Of a DNA stretch of 64,000 nt, positions 57,401 through 64,000 are shown piece by piece (position 1 is the first letter of the stretch; every line of letters begins with the position of its first letter). The notes under the pieces are model-generated. The model did not search any database and was not told the origin of the DNA. It saw nothing but the letters and a program-made list of their open reading frames with translations. This DNA is from Fodinibius halophilus (lineage in GTDB: Bacteria > Bacteroidota > Rhodothermia > Balneolales > Balneolaceae). The position numbers and the translations under genes were made by a program. Location: positions 1 to 64,000 of the forward strand of contig NZ_JAALLS010000024.1 in NCBI RefSeq assembly GCF_011059105.1, in the 5' to 3' direction.

Positions 57401-59605
57401 TTAGTTGACGGTTTGATCTAATTCAGATAAAGATTTTCCATTCAAAATGGGAAACTGTTTCTGCCAGAGTTTATAATAGGTATCTTCCTGTTCCATAAGC
57501 TCTTGATGGGTGCCTTGTTCCACAATTTTCCCTTCATCCAGCACACAGATCTTATCTGCTTGAAAGACAGTACTTAAGCGGTGTGCAATAAGGATGATGG
57601 TTTTACCCTGCTCAGTTAAAAGTTCTGTCGTTTGTTGGACATGTTGCTCCGAGGAGGAGTCCAGGGAGGAAGTAGCTTCATCCATGATTAAAACTTCGGG
57701 TTCTTGATAAAGGGCTCTCGCTATGGCAATGCGCTGCTTTTGCCCGCCTGAAAGGCTGGCTCCATTCTCCCCGAGATAGGTCTCAAAGCCGTTGGGGAGA
57801 TTTTCAATAAACTCCATGATTTTCAGTTGCTTACAGATCTTAATGATCTTTTCCATGTCAGGGTCAAACTTACCTACCGCTATATTGTCAATGACATTAC
57901 CGGCAAAAAGATCAATATCTTGAGGAACCACAGAGATATTATCTCGAAGACTATTATTTGTTATATAATTCAGATTAATATCTCCTATCATCACTTTCCC
58001 ATTATCCAATGGATAAAGTTTTTGAAGAATATTGATGATCGTTGTTTTGCCCGACCCGCTTTCTCCCACAAAAGCGGTAATTTCGCCTTTGGGGATAGTA
58101 AGGGATAAATCTTCAAAAACGGTGACACGAGAACCATAACGAAAATGGACATTTTGGAATGTGATATCACCTACAGATTCCGGCTTTAATTCCATTTGTT
58201 GACCTTCCTTTTCTTTTTCCAGGTCCATAATCTCAAAAAGACGGTCAGCGGCAATTAAGGCATCTTGGATGGTCTTATTCATCCCGATAAGTTTCTCCGC
58301 AGGTCCGGTAAAGTAGCCGATTACGGCATAAAAGGACATGAGCTCACCGGTGGTAATGGTGTTATCCATTACATAATAAGCTCCCAGCCAAAGCAGAATA
58401 ATAGTAAATGTTCTGGAGGTAAAAGTAGAGGCATTACCCGCAAAAACGGAGTTTAAACCGGATTGATAAATAGATTTCAGTAACTTGACAAATCGTCCCT
58501 CTGTCTTAATATTTGCATAATCTTCAAGTCCAAATTGTTTGATAGTAGAAACGGAATTCAGAGATTCTACCAGCTGAGACTCCAAGTCAGCTGCATTTTC
58601 CATCACCTTTCGCTGTGTTTTCTTATTAATTTTGTTGGTTATGAAATAAACCAACACATAGACGGGGATGATTGCCAACATAACCAATCCGAGCTTCCAG
58701 AAATAGGTGAACATAAGCCCGAATGAAAAGAGCACAACAAAAATATTGACCGCTAGATTGATAGAAACATCATTGATAAAGGTCCTTATTTTAACCGCAT
58801 CATTAATTCGTGAAATGATTTCACCAACACGCATTGAGTCAAAAAATCGTTGCGGTAATTTCAACAGATGTTTGTAGTATCCAAGGATGAGTCTTGCATC
58901 AATAAGTTGACCGGTTTTGAGGGTGAACACGGTTTTGGTAGCGCCTATGAATATCTGTAACAACAACAAAACCACCATCCCAACGCCCAGAAGGTTGAGT
59001 AAGTTTTCATTCCCATCCGGGATAACATGATCAAGGATAAGTTGTACAAAGATGGCCGTTGATAAACCAATGATGGTGAATAAGGCCGCACCAAAGAGGG
59101 CTTGCCCTAATACCTTTTTATGGGGCTTCAATAAAAACCAAAGCCGGCTAATGATTGAAACTTTTTCATCACCTGCCTGGAAATCATCGTCGGGCATTAG
59201 TAAAACTAAAACGCCGGTCCACTGTTCTTTAAACTCTTCATGGGGTATCTCATGAAGTTTGCCATCCTGGGGGTCCATAACTACTATATGGTCTTCGTTA
59301 GCTTCATAAATGACCACATAATGGTGAAGAACTTCTTTTACAACAACGTGAGCAATGGTTGGAGTGGGAATTTTAAAAAGGCTGTCGAACTCTCCTTTCA
59401 CACCCTTAGCTGAGAATCCAAGTTCTTCTGCAGCTTCTATCATCCCTAATACATTGGTTCCTTTTTTGTCGGTAGAAGCATATTGACGAATTCGAGCAAT
59501 AGGTAACTTTAGATCATAATGAGCTGCAACTGAGGCTAAGCAGGCTGCCCCGCAATCCGTTATATCGTGTTGTTTAATACCAACTTTACGTTCTTTAAAC
59601 CACAT
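57401..59605 (-). CDS. ABC transporter with C39 peptidase domain (peptide processing and export)
   Basis: The 734-aa protein has three parts. The C39 cysteine protease (about 1-140) has catalytic Cys18 in KQHDITDCGAACL, His in VLHHYVVIYEA (about 91-94), and Asp in VMDPQDGK. The transmembrane ABC domain (about 160-450) has six helices. The nucleotide-binding domain has Walker A GESGSGKT, signature LSGGQKQRI, and Walker B VLIMDEATSSLD. It cuts double-glycine leaders and exports the mature peptides across the inner membrane. Together with the HlyD-like adaptor upstream it forms the export machine; an outer-membrane TolC-like channel is not in the locus. Confidence 0.95.
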   Translation of the reverse strand: MWFKERKVGIKQHDITDCGAACLASVAAHYDLKLPIARIRQYASTDKKGTNVLGMIEAAEELGFSAKGVKGEFDSLFKIPTPTIAHVVVKEVLHHYVVIYEANEDHIVVMDPQDGKLHEIPHEEFKEQWTGVLVLLMPDDDFQAGDEKVSIISRLWFLLKPHKKVLGQALFGAALFTIIGLSTAIFVQLILDHVIPDGNENLLNLLGVGMVVLLLLQIFIGATKTVFTLKTGQLIDARLILGYYKHLLKLPQRFFDSMRVGEIISRINDAVKIRTFINDVSINLAVNIFVVLFSFGLMFTYFWKLGLVMLAIIPVYVLVYFITNKINKKTQRKVMENAADLESQLVESLNSVSTIKQFGLEDYANIKTEGRFVKLLKSIYQSGLNSVFAGNASTFTSRTFTIILLWLGAYYVMDNTITTGELMSFYAVIGYFTGPAEKLIGMNKTIQDALIAADRLFEIMDLEKEKEGQQMELKPESVGDITFQNVHFRYGSRVTVFEDLSLTIPKGEITAFVGESGSGKTTIINILQKLYPLDNGKVMIGDINLNYITNNSLRDNISVVPQDIDLFAGNVIDNIAVGKFDPDMEKIIKICKQLKIMEFIENLPNGFETYLGENGASLSGGQKQRIAIARALYQEPEVLIMDEATSSLDSSSEQHVQQTTELLTEQGKTIILIAHRLSTVFQADKICVLDEGKIVEQGTHQELMEQEDTYYKLWQKQFPILNGKSLSELDQTVN

Positions 59606-59679
59606 GTATAATAGATATGTTTATTTGTGTTATTCGTATAGATAATTCTCGAATGGAGAAGTGTAACAGAAGAGGCGAA

Positions 59680-60876
59680 TTATTTGATAGCGACTTCCTT
59701 AGACTCAGATTGTTGCTCATCCCATTTAGGGTTTAACCAATCATCCACATTGTCGTATAATAGTTGAAAGAGACTTCGTTCGGTAATCGTAAATCGGGCT
59801 TGCATAGTCATCCCTTTTTTTAGTTTACCCCGGTATCCGTTTTCTAACTCCATGTATGATTGGTCCAGCCTACTTTTTACGATAAATATCGGCTGTTTAT
59901 TAACTACTGTAACATCATTGGAGATTTCTGTAACCGTGCCCTTTAGCATGCCCCATTGATTATAATCAAAGGCAGATACCTGGAAGCGAGCTTCCATCCC
60001 TTCTTTAATAAGTCCTATATCTTTTGGCGACACATAACATTCTGCAATAAGGTCAGTGTCTGGAGAAATCTCTGCCAACGGTTGATTGGGAGTGATAAAA
60101 CTACCCTCATAGATCCCTTGCATATTTTGGATAGTTCCAGAAATCGGTGCCCTGATAATATGTTGTTCTTGTTCTCTTTTAAACTGTTCTCTTTTTGTCT
60201 TGAGTTGATCTAATTCTTCTTGATACGCTATTCGATCAGCCTGCCATTTGTTTAGTTGCTGATCAAAGAGCAGTTGTAATTTGTTTTCAGCAGTTTCTAA
60301 TGCATATGCTGTTTCTTCATGTTTTGCTTTACTTAGCATGTCGCGCTTAAACAGCTTTTGATTCCGGCTATGTCTTTTTTGAATTTTATTTACATTTTGT
60401 AGATGTCCCCTAACTTCTTGTTTGAGCTGTAAAAGAGAATGGTTGTATTTAGGGGTCTCGAGGTCAATATGGTGTTGAATGGAGGTGGAATCAATCTGCC
60501 CTAATTTTGATAAATCTCTGAGATAACGACTTACTTTTTTTTGTCGCTTTGAATTGAAATGTATTTTTTCTTTTAACAATGGTGCCGCAATTATTGCAAC
60601 TTGATCTCCTTTTTTTATCGATTCATTTTCTTTGATATATAACCCATCTATTTTCCCGGAGACCAAGGATGTTAATTTATTATGTTTTGTAGTAGGTTGG
60701 ATCACACCACTACTTTTAACACTTACATCCACATAAATAAATGGTAAAGTAATAATAGATCCGACAACAAATAAGATAGTAGTTACATAGATTAACTTTG
60801 TTTTTACCGAATGTTTCTGGAAGTTCGATTCGGCAGAATTTTCTATTATTTCTTCAGGGAATAGTTCTTTGGGCAT
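59680..60876 (-). CDS. HlyD-family membrane fusion protein
   Basis: The 398-aa protein has one N-terminal membrane helix (about 28-50). A lipoyl-like beta segment follows (about 60-105, LVSGKIDGLYIKENESIKKG), then a long coiled-coil hairpin (about 110-235) and a second half lipoyl-like region with IRAPISGTIQNMQGIYEGSF. The C-terminal beta-barrel has GLIKEGMEARFQVSAFDY. It links the inner-membrane C39 transporter to an outer-membrane channel during export. The gene is 74 bp upstream of the transporter gene, in the same operon. Confidence 0.92.
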   Translation of the reverse strand: MPKELFPEEIIENSAESNFQKHSVKTKLIYVTTILFVVGSIITLPFIYVDVSVKSSGVIQPTTKHNKLTSLVSGKIDGLYIKENESIKKGDQVAIIAAPLLKEKIHFNSKRQKKVSRYLRDLSKLGQIDSTSIQHHIDLETPKYNHSLLQLKQEVRGHLQNVNKIQKRHSRNQKLFKRDMLSKAKHEETAYALETAENKLQLLFDQQLNKWQADRIAYQEELDQLKTKREQFKREQEQHIIRAPISGTIQNMQGIYEGSFITPNQPLAEISPDTDLIAECYVSPKDIGLIKEGMEARFQVSAFDYNQWGMLKGTVTEISNDVTVVNKQPIFIVKSRLDQSYMELENGYRGKLKKGMTMQARFTITERSLFQLLYDNVDDWLNPKWDEQQSESKEVAIK

Positions 60877-60954
60877 TTTTTTAAAAAAATCAATTGAAGT
60901 TATATATATGAGGAGGCTAGTATTGCTATAGCCTCCCCATGAAAAAATGGTAGA

Positions 60955-61131
60955 TCAGTAATCACCGTTTATAATATCTTTGAGTGGGTCGGGATATGGT
61001 ATACAGCCCCCATCATCAGGGTCATTGGGATCATCCCATACTCCTGTACCATTACCACCTTCAAAGTTTCTACTTTCTTCAGGTGTCAATTCATCTAAAT
61101 GTAGATTTTTTAACTTCTTACTGTCAAGCAT
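60955..61131 (-). CDS. 58-aa double-glycine-leader peptide at the head of the export operon
   Basis: This short gene encodes MLDSKKLKNLHLDELTPEES, then RNFEGG as the leader end at residue 26. The 32-aa core is NGTGVWDDPNDPDDGGCIPY and PDPLKDIINGDY. The leader fits the C39 pattern (ELxxEExxxxxGG). The core is acidic and proline-rich, unlike the hydrophobic cores elsewhere in the locus, and has one cysteine. It is the first gene before the adaptor and transporter, about 80 bp upstream. A signal peptide for regulation is as likely as a toxin. It is too small for common gene finders. Confidence 0.72.
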   Translation of the reverse strand: MLDSKKLKNLHLDELTPEESRNFEGGNGTGVWDDPNDPDDGGCIPYPDPLKDIINGDY

Positions 61132-61170
61132 AATTGCCTCTTGTTGTGTTATAGTTGTTTATAATGAACG

Positions 61171-61184
61171 GTTTCTCACGAAAC
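61171..61184. promoter_or_regulatory. Dyad upstream of the 58-aa peptide gene
   Basis: GTTTC and GAAAC form a 5-bp inverted repeat around TCAC, 40 bp before the start codon of the peptide gene and 45 bp after the LuxR-type gene. It could be the operator of that regulator. It is short, so it may be chance. Confidence 0.3.
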
Positions 61185-61228
61185 ACTTACAATCAATTTG
61201 TATAGAGAAGCAAAGTAAATAGCTACCT

Positions 61229-61987
61229 TTAGTTATTTTTGATGATCTTAGAGACGAGGTTCTTATTACTATCTAGTGCAATGAGAGAGTGAAGTTCTTT
61301 TCTTTTTTCTAAACAAAACTTGGTGAGACTAAATGTTCCTGTTAGCTGAGTTTTTTTTATGATATTTTTCCGATGATTATTAATGGTGTGGTGACTCCGA
61401 GACCAGTCGCTGGCTATTTGCTTTGTTTCTTTCCCTTTTGATATTTCAAACATCGTCTGTAGTTCTGTTTTGGTTAAGGGCTTTTTTAACTCTTTTTTTA
61501 AGAGCTTTTCTTGTTTTTTTTCATCTGTTGCCGCGAGAAAGTCCAGGATATAATTACTAAAAAAAAGTTCTTTGTTTTCTCTTCTCTTTATTGCTTGAAA
61601 CAAATACTTAATATCATCTTGTTTGTAGACAAAATTGATTGAAGAGCAGTTAAACTTAAATAGCCAAAATAGATGTTTTAGTTCACCTATAAGTGTTATA
61701 GCATGATCCCGGGTACAAAATATTTCTAAATCGTGTTTCTCTAAGAGAAGCAAAGCCCTTGCATCAATTAGTAGATTTTGTTTTGGATTGGCACGAGAGA
61801 TTATTTGGCTGAACGTACTCTTATTGTGATGGTTTATTTTATAATTCGTTTTGTTAAATAGTTGAGATAATGCTATTGCTTCTATATTGCTAGGGTGTAA
61901 AAGATGTATAGTCATTCCTTTTTGGGATACCTTGATTGCCAACAACTTACTTACTAAGAGAACTGTATTATCAAGAGTGATATCCAA
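61229..61987 (-). CDS. LuxR-type HTH transcriptional regulator
   Basis: The 252-aa protein has a C-terminal LuxR/FixJ-type helix-turn-helix (about 167-232) with LTKTELQTMFEISKGKETKQ then IASDWSRSHHTINNHRKNII, matching the family pattern for the recognition helix TVKxHxxxI. The N-terminal half (about 10-150) resembles a receiver or ligand-binding domain but lacks the usual phospho-acceptor aspartate pattern, so how it senses is unclear. It is the first gene of the peptide locus on its strand and lies 97 bp before the peptide gene. It probably activates the operon. Confidence 0.82.
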   Translation of the reverse strand: MDITLDNTVLLVSKLLAIKVSQKGMTIHLLHPSNIEAIALSQLFNKTNYKINHHNKSTFSQIISRANPKQNLLIDARALLLLEKHDLEIFCTRDHAITLIGELKHLFWLFKFNCSSINFVYKQDDIKYLFQAIKRRENKELFFSNYILDFLAATDEKKQEKLLKKELKKPLTKTELQTMFEISKGKETKQIASDWSRSHHTINNHRKNIIKKTQLTGTFSLTKFCLEKRKELHSLIALDSNKNLVSKIIKNN

Positions 61988-62439
61988 GTAGATCGTTACA
62001 GATATTACATTAAAAAGTCTTAATTAATATGCAATATGTTAGGGGATATGGCATGCATTCTCCGGTATAAAGATTACTGGAAATGCTTTTAAAGAAAGAG
62101 GGAGTAATTTTTTCCGTAAAGTTATATGATCTAAACCTACTTTGAGAGAGGGTGCGGGATGTAAGCAGATAGGTTCGAATATATTACTCTATAAAGCTAC
62201 CACTTTTTAAACTACCATTTTTTAAAAAGGTATAAGAATATCTCCTGATTAAATAAAATATGCTCTTGTAAGGTTTAGTGATATTACTCTTTTTCTAAAA
62301 CTCTTTTCTCTATTAGAAGGTATTTATTAAAGAGTTTTGAGTTATATTCGCTTTGCAAAACGAAAGAACTTTATAAGTAAAAAGGATGGTCGGTTGGTAG
62401 AATTGTTTAAATTCAGCAATACTGATGAATAAAGGCGGG
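61988..62439. other. AT-rich intergenic region upstream of the peptide locus
   Basis: I see no gene in these 450 bases. The region should carry the promoter of the LuxR-type gene near its left end. The segment CCACTTTTTAAACTACCATTT at about 62200-62220 is split by short A/T runs and has a partly repeated ACCATTTTTTAAA motif. Otherwise nothing is recognised. Confidence 0.45.
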
Positions 62440-62646
62440 TTAACCTTCCCCTTCTCCCAGGTAATCCTGAGTTATTTTTCGGGTCTGTTCAGCGCCCATA
62501 TATTTTTCAAGATCATATAAGGTGATCCGCTTTTCACCGTCATGAAAAGAATATGTTAAATGACCACTTTCAATTTCACGTTCTACCTCACTGGTCTTCA
62601 TATCTAACATTTCACCAACTTCTTCCAGAGAGAACATCGACCGCAT
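62440..62646 (-). CDS. Small helix-turn-helix (excisionase/MerR-like) protein
   Basis: The 68-aa protein starts MRSMFSLEEVGEMLDMKTSE and has the two-helix pattern EVGEMLDMKTSEVEREIESG, followed by a wing TYSFHDGEKRITLYDLEKYM. This matches helix-turn-helix domains of the excisionase/MerR type that bind DNA through a winged helix. It ends in an acidic tail. It stands alone between the peptide locus and DNA repair gene, and its targets are unknown. Confidence 0.7.
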   Translation of the reverse strand: MRSMFSLEEVGEMLDMKTSEVEREIESGHLTYSFHDGEKRITLYDLEKYMGAEQTRKITQDYLGEGEG

Positions 62647-62771
62647 AATACTACCTATAATTTATTTAGCTTGGTTGATCAATTGGCTCTAAAAATAGAA
62701 AAAATCAACTTTTTTACTAGTCAAATATCAACTATTAATGAAACAGTAATGAATATAAGGGTATAAACGCT

Positions 62772-63347
62772 TTAAGTCAGGTTTAAAACTTCCTGGTGCC
62801 GAAAACAGGAAGTAATATGGTCATTAACCATACCGGTAGCTTGCATATGAGCGTATATTATAGTGCTGCCAATAAATTTAAAGCCTCGCTGCTTAAGATC
62901 TTTACTTAATTTGTTCGAAATTGGAGTATTAGTCGGCACCTCTTCTAACGATTTCCATTCGTTTTGTATAGGGTCCCCACCAACAAAATCCCATATATAA
63001 TTACAAAAGCTTCCGAACTCTTCCTGTATCGCAATAAAACGCTGCGCATTGTTTATCGCCGACCTGATTTTATTTTCATTTCTGATGATTTCAGGATTTT
63101 GAAGTAGTTCTTGCACTTTTTCTTCATCGAAACGCGCTACTTTCTGTACATCAAAATTAGCAAAAGCCTCTCGGTACCCGGCCCGTTTTTTAAGAATAGT
63201 ACTCCAGCTTAATCCCGCTTGAGCACTTTCCAGCATGAGAAATTCAAATTGCGTCTTATCATCATGGACAGGCACTCCCCATTCTTCGTCGTGATATCTA
63301 ACATATTGGTCAAAAGTTCCTTCGCACCAGTCGCATCGAGTAGGCAT
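62772..63347 (-). CDS. tag: DNA-3-methyladenine glycosylase I
   Basis: The 191-aa protein matches Tag: RCDWCEGTFDQYVRYHDEEW at the start supplies zinc-binding cysteine and histidine, VPVHDDKTQFEFLMLESAQA continues, and GLSWSTILKKRAGYREAF carries the DNA-binding helix. The C-terminus GFKFIGSTIIYAHMQATGMV and NDHITSCFRH gives the second zinc ligands. It removes 3-methyladenine from alkylated DNA in the first step of base excision repair. Length and motifs are complete. Confidence 0.95.
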   Translation of the reverse strand: MPTRCDWCEGTFDQYVRYHDEEWGVPVHDDKTQFEFLMLESAQAGLSWSTILKKRAGYREAFANFDVQKVARFDEEKVQELLQNPEIIRNENKIRSAINNAQRFIAIQEEFGSFCNYIWDFVGGDPIQNEWKSLEEVPTNTPISNKLSKDLKQRGFKFIGSTIIYAHMQATGMVNDHITSCFRHQEVLNLT

Positions 63348-63410
63348 TTTTGGGTTTGTTAATTTAAAACGGCATTATTGCAATTACTTTTAGCCTAAAA
63401 TAGGAAATCG

Positions 63411-64000
63411 ATGCACTGGGAAAAACTTATTGAAACATTTGGAGAGAAAACTGAAATTAGTAAAAAGCTATCCGGTCAGGTTGAACTGCTAACTCATTTC
63501 TTGGAAGAGATCGTGGGTGATAAAGAGGAGAAAGAGTTCTTGGAAATGTTGACCACCTTCCCGGAGTTGGCAGCAGAGGCTTTTGATGAGGGGGATTCAA
63601 AAGTATTTAACAAGCTGGAGACTAAAATTGAAGCTCTTTCTATAGATCAAATATCTGCGTTTCTGCGGTATTATACCGTTTTCTTTCATCTAATGAATTC
63701 ACAGGAGCAAAGAGAGATTACACGAATCAATCGTGAACGGGCCATTCATACCAATCCTGAATCGCCACGAAATGAAAGTATCGCAGAAGCGGTTCACTAT
63801 CTAAAAGAGCAAGGGCACAGTGTTGATGAAGCTGTTGCAGTGATTGGTAAACTCGATATCCAGCCGACCATAACTGCCCACCCCACCGAAGCACGCAGGC
63901 ATAGCGTGTTGATTAAGCAGCAGCGGATAACGGAGATGATTGATCAGCTACGTCTAAAAGATCTGACACCTTATGAGCGCAAGGCGATGAAGATGGATAT
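63411..64000 (+). CDS. ppc: Phosphoenolpyruvate carboxylase, 5' part (runs off the window)
   Basis: The frame opens with ATG at 63411, with AGGAAA 4 nt before it. It encodes MHWEKLIETFGEKTEISKKL and continues in one frame to the window end (196 full codons). The motif QPTITAHPTEARRHSVLIKQ, with the catalytic histidine and the TAHPTEA signature, identifies PEP carboxylase, which makes oxaloacetate from phosphoenolpyruvate and bicarbonate. Only about a fifth of the usual 850-950 residues is present here. It is divergent from the glycosylase gene, so the 63-bp gap holds both promoters. Confidence 0.93.
   Translation, partial: MHWEKLIETFGEKTEISKKLSGQVELLTHFLEEIVGDKEEKEFLEMLTTFPELAAEAFDEGDSKVFNKLETKIEALSIDQISAFLRYYTVFFHLMNSQEQREITRINRERAIHTNPESPRNESIAEAVHYLKEQGHSVDEAVAVIGKLDIQPTITAHPTEARRHSVLIKQQRITEMIDQLRLKDLTPYERKAMKMD

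Noticed and set aside
52344-61987. Lanthipeptide or other heavily modified RiPP cluster
   Set aside because: No LanB/LanC/LanM, radical SAM, YcaO or ATP-grasp enzyme is encoded nearby; cores have few Ser/Thr/Cys pairs.
1-64000. CRISPR array
   Set aside because: The repeats seen are long, irregularly spaced and interrupted by genes; there is no regular repeat-spacer series and no cas gene.

Overview
The window looks like a chromosomal segment of a Bacteroidota-type bacterium, most likely from the Balneolota/Rhodothermota side. This is inferred from gene content: a single-chain glycine decarboxylase, a Bacteroidota-style Hc1 histone-like protein, paired M16 peptidases, an LpxH-like/glycosyltransferase pair, a -7 element of the TAnnTTTG type, and poor Shine-Dalgarno use. 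No rRNA, tRNA or CRISPR array was seen.

Region 1 (about 1-16.9 kb) is AT-rich accessory DNA. Almost every gene is on the minus strand, most are unrelated to each other, and they are separated by recurring boundary repeats of 90-340 bp. One boundary (12295-12420) has the structure of an integron attC site. Three successive units begin with a GTTRRRY-like core that matches the inverted core at their own 3' end, and several start codons lie only 25-30 nt from that core. I read this as an integron-type cassette array without an integrase in view (CALIN-like or the far part of a sedentary chromosomal integron). Its cargo is two VapBC modules, a ParDE-like module, a broken HEPN/MNT module, a quinone-oxidoreductase-like enzyme, a metal-binding-domain/serine hydrolase fusion, a DUF2971 protein, small lipo- and membrane proteins, and a 1269-aa nuclease-STAND NTPase resembling Avs antiphage sensors next to a gamma-glutamylcyclotransferase-like gene.

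Region 2 (17-52 kb) is ordinary chromosome with higher GC. It holds transporters (CynX-like, UMF1-like, ZIP), oxidoreductases, a histidine kinase with OB-like sensor domains, an Hc1-like protein, a bPH2 protein pair, a fatty acid desaturase, a response regulator, surface beta-propeller/LVIVD proteins, GcvP, a REP-associated transposase with its REP-like repeats, OsmC, LpxH-like plus glycosyltransferase, DinB, and a catalytic/non-catalytic M16 pair. Two nearly identical 129-bp MITE-like elements with target-site duplications lie at 2.2 kb and 37.9 kb. Gene-poor stretches at 20.8-22.8 and 25.5-26.4 kb are packed with intergenic repeats and hairpins.

Region 3 (52.3-62 kb) is a minus-strand double-glycine peptide locus. 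It has a LuxR-type regulator, a 58-aa GG-leader peptide, an HlyD-like adaptor, a C39-peptidase ABC transporter, a small HTH regulator, and four more GG-leader peptides, three of them with Ala/Gly-rich membrane-active-looking cores. Small two-helix membrane proteins and CPBP-type intramembrane proteins are interleaved and are candidate immunity or processing factors. An IS30 remnant, a nonsense-interrupted CPBP gene and a regulator fragment show that the locus has been duplicated and is partly decaying. I infer a class IIb-like bacteriocin or peptide-signal system.

The right end returns to housekeeping genes: a small HTH protein, DNA-3-methyladenine glycosylase I, and the 5' part of phosphoenolpyruvate carboxylase running off the window.
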